The notes beneath the pieces are model-generated. The model had not been told where the DNA came from and did no database searches. It was given only the letters and a program-made list of their open reading frames with translations. A stretch of DNA of 11,741 nt from Pseudomonadota bacterium (lineage in GTDB: Bacteria > Pseudomonadota > Alphaproteobacteria > Acetobacterales > Acetobacteraceae), in the NCBI GenBank assembly GCA_021808185.1, contig JAKBCB010000071.1:1-11741 (forward strand). Direction: 5' to 3'. Below, piece after piece: positions 1 through 6,688 of the stretch. A program made the position numbers and the translations under genes. How positions within the stretch are numbered: position 1 is the stretch's first letter; each line of letters opens with the position of its first letter.

Positions 1-480
1 CGCGATGTTCTCTATCGCCCCCGCATCCGGCGCCACCCGGCCGAGCAGCCCGCGCGGGCCGACCGCTTCGGTCAAGATCTCGTGAGCGCCGAGCACGGAA
101 AACCCTTCCTCGGCCAATACCCGCACGACGGCGGCGAGCAGGCCGTCATCGCCGGAGAACGCCGCGCGGCCGATGCGGGCGATGATTTTCGCGCCCTCCG
201 CGTCCGGCCGCAGGTCGAAGATCGAGGGCCGTTTGACTGGCCCCACCAGCACGATGTCGCGGCAACCGTTCTCGCGCAGCAGCGAAAGGATGCGCCCGCC
301 GGCGGCAAGCCGGGCAAAAGCGTGCGGGAAGGGGGCGAGCGCCGCAGGCTCCGCGAAGCCTTCCAGACCGACCAGGAACACCGCCCGCCCTGCCGCGCGC
401 GCCGCCGCCGCGACCCGCCCGGGCAGCGGGCCGCCGCCGGCCAGGATGCCGAGCGTGGGCGGCGTCGCCGGCCGCGTCAT
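1..480 (-). CDS. lpxI: UDP-2,3-diacylglucosamine pyrophosphatase LpxI, N-terminal 160 residues (3' end outside window)
   Basis: LpxI hydrolyses UDP-2,3-diacylglucosamine to lipid X and UMP, the fourth step of lipid A synthesis, at the cytoplasmic face; it replaces LpxH in most Alphaproteobacteria. The frame is open from an ATG at 480 to the window edge. Visible family features are the glycine-rich start GILAGGGPLPG (residues 11-21), the GRAVFLVGLEGFAEP block (31-45), the VGPVKRPS segment (79-86) and DDGLLAAVVRVLAEEGF (111-127), followed by LGAHEIL (130-136). These align without gaps to what I recall of the Caulobacter protein. The N-terminal domain is complete and the C-terminal catalytic part lies outside. 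No in-frame start codon lies in the 60 nt upstream, and a GGGG run lies about 9 nt before the ATG. It diverges from the small gene at 613, so it probably has its own promoter. Confidence 0.93.
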   Translation of the reverse strand, partial: MTRPATPPTLGILAGGGPLPGRVAAAARAAGRAVFLVGLEGFAEPAALAPFPHAFARLAAGGRILSLLRENGCRDIVLVGPVKRPSIFDLRPDAEGAKIIARIGRAAFSGDDGLLAAVVRVLAEEGFSVLGAHEILTEAVGPRGLLGRVAPDAGAIENIA

Positions 481-612
481 GGCGGACCCCGTCGGGCTGC
501 CGTGTTTTCCGTTGGACCTGTGCCAGCCGATCCGGCATATGACAAATGCGGGTTGTTACGCAGCAGGCATCCGCGCGCCGACAACACCGCCTGCAAGCCG
601 GGGGATCTGTGC
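481..612. promoter_or_regulatory. Divergent intergenic spacer between lpxI and the small plus-strand gene
   Basis: This 132-bp spacer separates two divergently oriented starts (lpxI at 480 minus, small gene at 613 plus), so it should hold promoters for both. It is less GC-rich in the middle (about 533-560) than the flanking genes. It contains an imperfect dyad, CCGGCAT (532-538) facing ATGCGGG (546-552) across 7 nt, with 6 of 7 pairs matching. I could not identify a convincing -35/-10 pair on either strand: TTGGAC at 512-517 has only a poor -10 match at the right distance. The promoter role is inferred from gene orientation. Confidence 0.45.
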
Positions 613-861
613 ATGGACGACGACACGAGCTTCCCCGAATTCCTCGACGAGCCGGACGTGGACAGCGACCCGACCGCGCGCGGCATCGTGCAGTGCCTGC
701 GCATGCTGGCCGAGGAAGCCGCCGCGCTCGGCATGGCGCGCACGCTGGATGCGTTGCAGACCGCGATCAATGTGTGCGCCGCCGAGAGTGACGCGAGCGA
801 AGCCCTGGACGCGGGCGACGACGTGCGGCTGCGCGCGACGGGCAGTGCCCGTCTGCACTGA
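613..861 (+). CDS. Small acidic hypothetical protein (82 aa)
   Basis: I do not recognise this gene. It encodes 82 residues: an acidic, probably disordered start (residues 1-20, rich in Asp/Glu), a predicted amphipathic helical stretch at about 22-58 containing LRMLAEEAAALGMARTLDAL, and a short polar tail. There are two cysteines (28 and 55), no signal peptide and no membrane segment, so it is probably cytoplasmic. Coding is supported by roughly 90% G/C at third codon positions (8 of 82 codons end in A or T) and a good ribosome-binding site, GGGGG about 8 nt before the ATG. The frame stays open further upstream, but that part lies antisense to lpxI. It is the only plus-strand gene here, diverging from lpxI and converging on lpxA, whose stop is 33 nt away. 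The helix resembles short alphaproteobacterial proteins of unknown function; that is an impression, not a match. Confidence 0.72.
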   Translation: MDDDTSFPEFLDEPDVDSDPTARGIVQCLRMLAEEAAALGMARTLDALQTAINVCAAESDASEALDAGDDVRLRATGSARLH

Positions 862-876
862 CCCGCGCCGGACCCA

Positions 877-891
877 CGCCGCACGGCGGCG
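877..891. other. Inverted repeat between convergent stop codons, possible weak bidirectional terminator
   Basis: CGCCGC (877-882) and GCGGCG (886-891) form a perfect 6-bp stem with a 3-nt loop, placed in the 33-nt gap between the stop of the small plus-strand gene (861) and the stop of lpxA (895). The position suits a shared terminator for convergent genes. No T-tract follows on either strand, so it is not a classical intrinsic terminator, and in DNA this GC-rich such repeats arise by chance. Confidence 0.28.
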
Positions 892-894
892 AGA

Positions 895-1707
895 TCAAGA
901 CGCCTCGTCGGCGTCGGCACTCCTGGCGGAGCGGATCAGCCCGCGCTTGCTCGGCGCCTCGACGAACGCCAGCATTTCCGCCACCAGCGGTTCGCCGCCG
1001 TATTCGGCGCGAACGGCGGCCACTCGTTCGGCAAATACCTGATCGCCGAAGAAGACGCGCCGGAACGCCGCCCGCAGCATATGCATGCGCGCGCGGTCCA
1101 CGCCGCGCCGTTTCAGCCCGATGACGTTCAGCCCGGTCAGCCGCGCGCGGTTGCCGATCACGGTGCCGAACGGAATCACGTCCGCCTCGACGCCGGAGAC
1201 GCCGCCGATCATCGCGCCGCGGCCGATGCGCACGAACTGGTGCAGCGCGGCGGCGCCGCCGATCACCGCGCCGTCGCCGATATGCACATGGCCGCCCATG
1301 ACGACGTTGTTGGCCACGATCACGCCGTCGCCGATGTCGCAGTCATGGGCCACATGCACCACCGCCATCAGCAGGCAGTCGGCACCAACGCGGGTGACGC
1401 CGCTGCCGGTGACGGTGCCGCGATGGATGGTGACATGCTCGCGCACCTGGGTACGCGCGCCGACCTCGGTCTCGGTCGGCTCACCTTTGTATTTCAGATC
1501 CTGCGGCGGCAGGCCGACGGTGGCGAACGGCCAGAGCCTGGCGCCGGGGCCGATGCGGGTGCGGCCATCGACGACGACGTGACTGACCAGTTCCGCCCCG
1601 TCGCCGATGACGACCTCGGGGCCGATCGTGCACCACGGGCCGATGCGTGCGCCCTCGCCGATCGTGGCACCCGGTGCCACGATCGCGGACGGATGGATGA
1701 CGCTCAA
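895..1707 (-). CDS. lpxA: Acyl-ACP--UDP-N-acetylglucosamine O-acyltransferase LpxA
   Basis: LpxA transfers a 3-hydroxyacyl chain from ACP to the 3-OH of UDP-GlcNAc, the first step of lipid A synthesis, as a cytoplasmic homotrimer. The 270-residue product starts with left-handed beta-helix hexapeptide repeats (IGEGARIGP..., IGDGAELVSH) running to about residue 190, followed by a helical C-terminal domain, matching the family's usual 255-270 residues. The catalytic histidine is H121 in HVAHDC, equivalent to E. coli His125. Gap-free alignment from there puts Gly169 at the E. coli Gly173 chain-length position. The start is TTG, supported by GGGAG 6 nt upstream and by an N-terminus (MSVIHPSAIVAPGA) matching the family. 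It lies 18 nt after fabZ, whose product supplies the same hydroxyacyl-ACP pool, and is the last gene of the minus-strand run before the plus-strand gene. Confidence 0.96.
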   Translation of the reverse strand: MSVIHPSAIVAPGATIGEGARIGPWCTIGPEVVIGDGAELVSHVVVDGRTRIGPGARLWPFATVGLPPQDLKYKGEPTETEVGARTQVREHVTIHRGTVTGSGVTRVGADCLLMAVVHVAHDCDIGDGVIVANNVVMGGHVHIGDGAVIGGAAALHQFVRIGRGAMIGGVSGVEADVIPFGTVIGNRARLTGLNVIGLKRRGVDRARMHMLRAAFRRVFFGDQVFAERVAAVRAEYGGEPLVAEMLAFVEAPSKRGLIRSARSADADEAS

Positions 1708-1713
1708 GCGGCT

Positions 1714-1718
1714 CTCCC
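1714..1718 (-). promoter_or_regulatory. Ribosome-binding site of lpxA (decides the TTG start)
   Basis: The minus strand reads GGGAG with 6 nt to the TTG at 1707. No ATG or GTG near this position would fit the LpxA N-terminus, so this site fixes the rare start codon. Confidence 0.75.
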
Positions 1719-1725
1719 GGACCAG

Positions 1726-2250
1726 CTAAAGTTGCTTGGCCCTGTCGGTGACCATGGCGGTGTAGGTGGCTTCCGCAACCACCGCCCCATCGACCTTGGC
1801 CACGCCGGTGAATTTCCAGACAGTGCCGCGGTTACGCTCGACCGCGACATGGATGCGCAACTGGTCGCCCGGGCCGACCGGGCGGCGGAACTTGGCGCCT
1901 TCGACGGACATGAAATACACGCCCTTGGCGCCGTCGATCTCGGCCCCGCCGATGGTTTCCAGCACCAGCACCGCGGCGGTTTGCGCCATGGCTTCCACCA
2001 CCAGCACGCCGGGCATCAGCGGCACATGCGGGAAATGGCCCTGGAAGTAGAATTCATTGATCGACACGTTCTTGATGCCGATCGCCGACTGCCCGGGCAC
2101 GATGTCGGTCACCCGGTCGATCATCAGGAACGGATAGCGGTGCGGCAGCTTGCGCATGATGCCGACCGTGTCCAGGGCATAGCCCTTGCGCGCCGCATCG
2201 CCCGCGACGGTGCCCGCCGCGTCCTGGTTCTGTTTTGCTGTTCCGTCCAT
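1726..2250 (-). CDS. fabZ: 3-hydroxyacyl-[acyl-carrier-protein] dehydratase FabZ
   Basis: FabZ dehydrates 3-hydroxyacyl-ACP to trans-2-enoyl-ACP in type II fatty-acid elongation and competes with LpxA and LpxD for 3-hydroxyacyl-ACP, which explains its place between them. The 174-residue hotdog-fold protein has the family block PHRYPFLMIDRV (residues 37-48), the catalytic histidine H72 in GHFP and the catalytic glutamate E86 in VVEAMAQ, with NEFYFQGHFPHVPLMPG around the active-site tunnel. About 30 residues precede the conserved core, making it longer than the E. coli protein (151 residues); such N-terminal extensions are common in Alphaproteobacteria. The ATG at 2250 lies 5 nt after the lpxD stop and has only a weak GGA-type ribosome-binding site inside the end of lpxD, so translation is probably coupled to lpxD. 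Confidence 0.97.
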   Translation of the reverse strand: MDGTAKQNQDAAGTVAGDAARKGYALDTVGIMRKLPHRYPFLMIDRVTDIVPGQSAIGIKNVSINEFYFQGHFPHVPLMPGVLVVEAMAQTAAVLVLETIGGAEIDGAKGVYFMSVEGAKFRRPVGPGDQLRIHVAVERNRGTVWKFTGVAKVDGAVVAEATYTAMVTDRAKQL

Positions 2251-2255
2251 CGCGA

Positions 2256-3326
2256 TCAGTCCAAACCCGTCCGTTTCGTCCCTTGCGCGCCCGCCGATCC
2301 CCGCCCCGCCGTGGCAAGCCGGCGCAAGGTGGCGACCTGACGGAAGAATTCCCGCACCGGTGTCGCCGGGCTGCCCACGACTTCGGTGCCAGCCGGCACA
2401 TCTGCCATCACGCCGGCCTGGGCGCCGATCCGGGCACGCCGGCCGACGCGCAGATGCCCCGCTACCCCGCCTTGCCCGCCGACCATCACGAAATCCTCGA
2501 GCACGGTCGAGCCGGAGATGCCCACCTGGGCCACGATCACGCAGCAGCGCCCAAGGCGGACGTTGTGCCCGATCTGCACCAGGTTGTCGAGGCGCGACCC
2601 GGCGCCGATCACGGTATCCTGTGCCGAGCCGCGATCGACGGTGCTGTTGGCGCCGATCTCGACATCGTCCTCAATAAGCACCCGGCCGAGCTGCGGCACG
2701 CTGACGAAGCCGGTATCCGACGTGGCGAAGCCGAAGCCCTCCTGGCCGATGCGGGCGCCGGGATAGACATGCACGCGCGCCCCGAGCAGGGCGTGGCTGA
2801 TGCTGGCATGGGCGCCCACCCGGCAGTCCGGCCCGAGCACAACGCCCGCGCCGATCACCGCGTGCGGTCCGATCCGGCAGCCCGGGCCGATGCTGGCGCC
2901 GGCGCCGATCACCGCGAGCGGCCCGACCTCCGCCGCCGGGTCGAGCGTCGCCCCCGGTTCGACCACGGCGCTGGGGTGCACGCCCGGCCGCGCCGGCTGC
3001 GGCGGATGGAACAGGGCCGCGACGCGCGCCCAGGCGAGGTAGGGCTGCGGCACCACCAGCGCCACCGCGCCCGCCGGCACCTTGCCCGCCAGATCGGGAT
3101 GCACGATCACCGCGCCGGCGCGGCTTTGTTCCAGCGCAGCGACGTAGCGGCGGTTATCCAGAAAGCTCACCTGCTCCGGCCCGGCCGACTGCAACGGCGC
3201 CACGCCGTGCAGCAGCCGGTCATCCGCTGGCGGCGGCGCCCCGCAGGCCGCCGCCACCGCGGCCAGCGATTGCGGGCCGCTGCGGCTGAAGAAGCGCGGG
3301 TCGCCGGCGCCGGACCAAGCGTCCAT
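2256..3326 (-). CDS. lpxD: UDP-3-O-(3-hydroxyacyl)glucosamine N-acyltransferase LpxD
   Basis: LpxD adds the second 3-hydroxyacyl chain, at the 2-amino group of UDP-3-O-acylglucosamine, in the third step of lipid A synthesis. The 356-residue product has the N-terminal uridine-binding domain (about 1-110, containing VSFLDNRRYVAAL at 53-65), a left-handed beta helix of hexapeptide repeats (about 115-315) and a C-terminal helix (REFFRQVATLRRL). The catalytic histidine is H254 in LVQIGHNVRLG, equivalent to E. coli His239. Near the N-terminus, FFSRSGPQSLAAVAA is the usual LpxD opening. The ATG at 3326 follows the skp stop by only 3 nt, and the nearest purine run (AGG) is 2 nt away, too close for a normal ribosome-binding site, so translation probably relies on re-initiation after skp. 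The length is normal (E. coli 341). Confidence 0.97.
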   Translation of the reverse strand: MDAWSGAGDPRFFSRSGPQSLAAVAAACGAPPPADDRLLHGVAPLQSAGPEQVSFLDNRRYVAALEQSRAGAVIVHPDLAGKVPAGAVALVVPQPYLAWARVAALFHPPQPARPGVHPSAVVEPGATLDPAAEVGPLAVIGAGASIGPGCRIGPHAVIGAGVVLGPDCRVGAHASISHALLGARVHVYPGARIGQEGFGFATSDTGFVSVPQLGRVLIEDDVEIGANSTVDRGSAQDTVIGAGSRLDNLVQIGHNVRLGRCCVIVAQVGISGSTVLEDFVMVGGQGGVAGHLRVGRRARIGAQAGVMADVPAGTEVVGSPATPVREFFRQVATLRRLATAGRGSAGAQGTKRTGLD

Positions 3327-3329
3327 GGC

Positions 3330-4220
3330 CTACGGCGCGGGGGCCGGCGCGGCCGGCGTCGCGGGTTTGGCGGTGGTCGTCGCCGAGGAGGGGGCCGCCT
3401 TGGCGGCGGGAGTCTTCGCGGCCGGCGGCGCGAGCGAGGCCGGCGAGACCCCATCCGGCGGGATCACCACGCTCGGCAGGATCTTGTTGAGTTGCTCCGT
3501 TACCTGCTCGGTGATGTCGAACTGGTTGACGTTCAGCGCCACCTGGGCGCGGTGCAGCACGAGGTTCATGCCGCGCGCCTCGGCCACCTGCCGGATCACC
3601 GCGATCAGCGTCCGCTCGATCTGCGCCAGCGCGTATTGCGCCGCTTCCTGGATCACGCGGTTGCGGTCGCGGAACTGGCGTTGCGCGTTGGTGATCCGCT
3701 CCTGCAATTCGCGTTCGCGGTTGCGGATCTGCTCGGCCGAGAGCTTGGCGCGGTCATTCGCCAGCCCCTGCTGCATCTCGCGCCAGGCCGCTTGCTCCTT
3801 CTGCGCGTCCTCGTTCAGCTTGGTCCGCCGCTCGCCGATCACCTTTTCGACGAGCTGTGCCGCGACCGAGGCACGCATGACCTCGGGCACGCCGATCACA
3901 CCGATGATCGCCACCGGTGGTGCCTCGCCCTTGGGCAGCGCCGGCAATTCCGGCGGCGGCGGCAGTTGCACGTTGAGTTGCGGCGGCGGCTCCTGTGCAT
4001 CGGCCGGGCCACCGGCGGTGCCGGGCGCGCCGAGGGGCGACGGGGCCACCTGCACCGGGCTGGCCGGCTTGGCCGCCGGCTTCTGCGCCGGGCGCGGCTG
4101 CGCGGGCGCCGGCTTGGCCTGTCCGGGAATGAAATAGTCCTGGCTCTGCGCCGCCGCCGGGAACGGCAGTTGCGAGACCAATGCCGCGGCGAGCGCCACG
4201 CGCGCGAGGGAACGAACCAT
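3330..4220 (-). CDS. skp: OmpH/Skp-family periplasmic chaperone with proline/alanine-rich extensions
   Basis: Skp is a periplasmic trimeric holdase that carries unfolded outer-membrane proteins to BamA. Residues 1-24 form a signal peptide (MVRSLARVALAAAL... with PAAAQ around the cleavage site). A proline/alanine-rich linker follows (about 29-101). The OmpH domain covers about 102-250: the short strand VAIIGVIGVPEVM, a long charged helical hairpin (about 118-215, rich in Arg/Glu/Gln) and the closing strands MNLVLHRAQVAL and ITEQVTEQLNKILP. A second low-complexity Pro/Ala/Thr tail runs from about 253 to 296. At 296 residues it is almost twice the E. coli length (161). The ATG at 4220 is chosen because it gives a proper signal peptide and lies 5 nt after the bamA stop; the frame stays open upstream inside bamA, but that part is not protein-like. 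Only a weak AAGG lies 11 nt upstream. Confidence 0.9.
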   Translation of the reverse strand: MVRSLARVALAAALVSQLPFPAAAQSQDYFIPGQAKPAPAQPRPAQKPAAKPASPVQVAPSPLGAPGTAGGPADAQEPPPQLNVQLPPPPELPALPKGEAPPVAIIGVIGVPEVMRASVAAQLVEKVIGERRTKLNEDAQKEQAAWREMQQGLANDRAKLSAEQIRNRERELQERITNAQRQFRDRNRVIQEAAQYALAQIERTLIAVIRQVAEARGMNLVLHRAQVALNVNQFDITEQVTEQLNKILPSVVIPPDGVSPASLAPPAAKTPAAKAAPSSATTTAKPATPAAPAPAP

Positions 4221-4225
4221 GTACA

Positions 4226-6643
4226 CTAGAACCTTGTACCGAAGCCGAAGCGGAAGATCTGAGTCTGGTCGTATTGCTTTTTCACGACGGGGTCCGTCAT
4301 GTCGATGTTGATCAACCCGAACGGGGTCTTCCACGAGATCCCGAGGCCGACGCCGACACGCGGCGCGGGGTTGTCCACGATCGGGCTGCCTGGAATGGAA
4401 CTCGCGCCGAACAGCGAGCCGACATCGACGAAGGCGCGCCCGGAGATGCCGAGATCGTTGGACACCGGCAGCGGATAGTGCAACTCGGTGGATTGCGTCC
4501 AGATGTAGCGGCCGCCGATGCTGTCGCCGCCGACCACCGCGTGCGGGCCCGCGCCGCCGATCTGGAAGCCGCGCAGATTGTCGTCACCGAGGAAGAAGCG
4601 GTCGATGATCTTCTCCTGCCGGCCGAGATCGACCAGCGCGCCGGCGCCGGCGCTGAGCTGGATGCCCCAGTCGGTGTTGCCGCTGAATGCATCGAGCGGG
4701 ACGAAGTACTGGCCATCGACCTTGGTGCGCACGAAACGCTCGGTGCCGCCGATGCCCGCGAAGTCGGTGCCGCCGCGCAGCACCCAGCCGGTGTGCGGAT
4801 CGACCGTGCTGTCGCGGTAGTCGATGGTGAGCGTCTGGCCAAGCTGCGACAGATCCGAGACGCCGGCGAGATCCTGGATGTATGCGCTCGCGCCCTGGGC
4901 CACGCCGTACACGTCGCGGTCGATCAAGGAGTACGTCCAGGACTGCCGCAGATGTTCGCTGAACGCGTAGCCCGCCCGCAGGGAGAACCCGGCGGTGCGT
5001 TCGTTATACTGCGCGATGTACTGGTTGTTGTTGTCGGTGCGGAAGATGTCCAACCCGACGAGGATGTTGCGATCCATGAAGTACGGGTCGTTGACGGACA
5101 GGTCGATCGAGTTCTCAAGCTGGGCGATGATGCCATTGATGCTGGCGTCGATGCCGCTGCCCAGCATGTTGTTCTCGGAGATGCCGACGTTGGCCAGCGC
5201 GCCGATATCCGTCGAGTAGCCGCCGCCGAGCGTCAGCGAGCCGGTGGCCTTCTCGTCGATCGTGGTGGTCAGCACGCTGCGGTCCGGCGCCGAGCCCGGA
5301 TTGCTGCTGATGTTGACGCTGCTGAAGTAACCGAGATCCTGTAGCCGCTGCTTGGAGCGGCGGATCAGCGCCGAGTTGAACGCATCGCCCTCGGCCACGC
5401 GCATCTCGCGCCGCACCACCTTGTCCTGGGTGCGTGAGTTGCCGACGATGTCGATGCGCTCGATATAGACGCGCGGCCCCTCGGCGACATCGAACACCAG
5501 CTCGACAAGGTGCTTGTCGCGATCGCGCGAGATGCGCGGCTTCACATCGACGAAGGAGACGCCGCGATCGTGCACGAACGTGGTCAGCGTCTGCACGTTC
5601 CGCTCGACCGCGTCGCCGTCGTACCAATCGTCCGGCGCGATGTCGATCAGCGGTTGCAGCGTCGCATTATCGACCTTGCGCAGCGAGGAGTTCACCGAGA
5701 CCTTCGATACCTTGTAGCGCTCACCCTCGTTGACGGTGAACGTCACGAAGAAGGCCGAGCGGTCGGGCGCCAGTTCGGCGGTGGCGTTGGTGACCTCGAA
5801 GTCGGCGTAGCCGTTGTGCTGGTAGAACCGGCGCAGCAATTCCTTGTCGAAATTCACCCGTTCCGGATCATAGTTGTCGCTCGACGACAGGATGCGCCAC
5901 CATGCCTCCTCGCGGCTGTTGATCACGTCCTTCAGCCGGCTCTCGCTGAAGGCGTGGTTGCCGACGATGGCGATGCGGCTCACCAGGGTTTCGTCGCCTT
6001 CGTGGACCTCGAAGATGACATCGACGCGGTTCTGGTCGAGCTTGACGATCTTCGGCTCGATGGTGGCGCCGAATCGGCCGCGACGCGCGTACAGATCGAG
6101 CAGGCGCTGGCGGTCCGCCTGTGCCAGCGCCGGCGTGAACACCGCGCGCGGGCGCAGTTGCAGTTCCGGGCGCAGGGTGTCGTCGTTGAGCTTGCGGTTG
6201 CCCTCGAAGGCGATGCGGTTGACGATGGGGTTCTCCACCACCCGCACCACCAGCGTCTGGCCGTCGCGCCGCAGGCCGACATCGGAAAACAGCCCGGTGG
6301 CGTAAAGCGTCTTCAGGCTGCGATCGAGCCGGTCCGAATCGAACGGGTCGCCCGGCTGCACCAGCATGTACGACCGGATCGTGGATTCCTCGATGCGCTG
6401 GTTGCCCTCGACGCGAATCGCGGCGATCGTGCCGCCAGCCAGCGGATCGACTGCCGCCGCGGCGACACGGATCGGCGCGGGGAGGCCCTGGGCGGCCCCC
6501 TCGTCCGGCAGCGTCGGCAGCACAAGCAACAGCGACGCGAGCAGCGCGACGTAAGTTCGAAACAAAAGCAATACCCCCAACGTCAGCGCCGCCCATGTGG
6601 TCGGACGGCTATCGGCTCGGCCCTGTCCGGGCGGCGCGGACAA
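4226..6643 (-). CDS. bamA: Outer membrane protein assembly factor BamA
   Basis: BamA is the central outer-membrane subunit of the BAM complex and inserts beta-barrel proteins, receiving clients from Skp, encoded just downstream. After a hydrophobic leader there are five POTRA repeats (about residues 70-465; VRVVENP closes the first) and a C-terminal barrel (about 467-805). The loop-6 RGF motif is at 691-693 (DDNLRGFQ) and the chain ends in FGFGTRF, with the terminal Phe of outer-membrane proteins. The length matches the family (about 780-810). The start is uncertain. The TTG at 6643 is the outermost possibility. A TTG at 6565 would give 779 residues beginning MFRTYVALLASLLLVLPTL, a textbook signal peptide, with GGGGG 8 nt upstream, and may be the true start. 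No ATG or GTG gives a sensible N-terminus. It lies 45 nt after rseP, or 123 nt if the inner start is right. Confidence 0.95.
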   Translation of the reverse strand: MSAPPGQGRADSRPTTWAALTLGVLLLFRTYVALLASLLLVLPTLPDEGAAQGLPAPIRVAAAAVDPLAGGTIAAIRVEGNQRIEESTIRSYMLVQPGDPFDSDRLDRSLKTLYATGLFSDVGLRRDGQTLVVRVVENPIVNRIAFEGNRKLNDDTLRPELQLRPRAVFTPALAQADRQRLLDLYARRGRFGATIEPKIVKLDQNRVDVIFEVHEGDETLVSRIAIVGNHAFSESRLKDVINSREEAWWRILSSSDNYDPERVNFDKELLRRFYQHNGYADFEVTNATAELAPDRSAFFVTFTVNEGERYKVSKVSVNSSLRKVDNATLQPLIDIAPDDWYDGDAVERNVQTLTTFVHDRGVSFVDVKPRISRDRDKHLVELVFDVAEGPRVYIERIDIVGNSRTQDKVVRREMRVAEGDAFNSALIRRSKQRLQDLGYFSSVNISSNPGSAPDRSVLTTTIDEKATGSLTLGGGYSTDIGALANVGISENNMLGSGIDASINGIIAQLENSIDLSVNDPYFMDRNILVGLDIFRTDNNNQYIAQYNERTAGFSLRAGYAFSEHLRQSWTYSLIDRDVYGVAQGASAYIQDLAGVSDLSQLGQTLTIDYRDSTVDPHTGWVLRGGTDFAGIGGTERFVRTKVDGQYFVPLDAFSGNTDWGIQLSAGAGALVDLGRQEKIIDRFFLGDDNLRGFQIGGAGPHAVVGGDSIGGRYIWTQSTELHYPLPVSNDLGISGRAFVDVGSLFGASSIPGSPIVDNPAPRVGVGLGISWKTPFGLINIDMTDPVVKKQYDQTQIFRFGFGTRF

Positions 6644-6654
6644 TAGCCGCCGCC

Positions 6655-6678
6655 ACCGCGCGGCGCTACCCGCGCGAT
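6655..6678 (-). other. GC-rich hairpin in the rseP-bamA gap
   Basis: On the minus strand ATCGCGCGG (6678-6670) pairs with CCGCGCGGT (6663-6655) around a 6-nt loop, giving a 9-bp stem with a single U-G wobble. It sits in the 45-nt gap between the rseP stop and the outer TTG start of bamA, 11 nt before that start. No U-tract follows, so it is not a classical terminator; it could stabilise the processed transcript or modulate bamA translation. The function is inference. Confidence 0.4.
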
Positions 6679-6688
6679 CCCCGCCGCG

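Noticed and set aside
146..538. 130-residue minus-strand frame over the left end
   Set aside because: It is a frame shifted by one base from lpxI; the lpxI frame, open to the window edge, matches the family throughout.
512..540. Possible sigma-70 promoter with TTGGAC and a hexamer 17 nt later
   Set aside because: The -10 hexamer at correct spacing matches the consensus at only two positions; not strong enough to annotate as a promoter.
82..612. Upstream extension of the small plus-strand gene to an ATG at 82
   Set aside because: The extension is antisense to lpxI and its spacer and is arginine-rich without recognisable structure; the ATG at 613 has its own ribosome-binding site.
1081..1582. 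Histidine- and aspartate-rich antisense product that looks like a metal-binding protein
   Set aside because: The periodic composition is the reverse complement of the LpxA hexapeptide repeats, not an independent gene.
2235..4229. Very long plus-strand open frame (664 residues) opposite lpxD and skp, and a similar 419-residue frame at 1081-2340
   Set aside because: They are antisense to confidently identified genes, have arginine/histidine/aspartate-biased compositions typical of shadow frames in GC-rich DNA, and match no family I recognise.
4221..4334. Upstream extension of Skp inside bamA
   Set aside because: The 38 extra residues precede a complete signal peptide and lie within the bamA C-terminal coding region.
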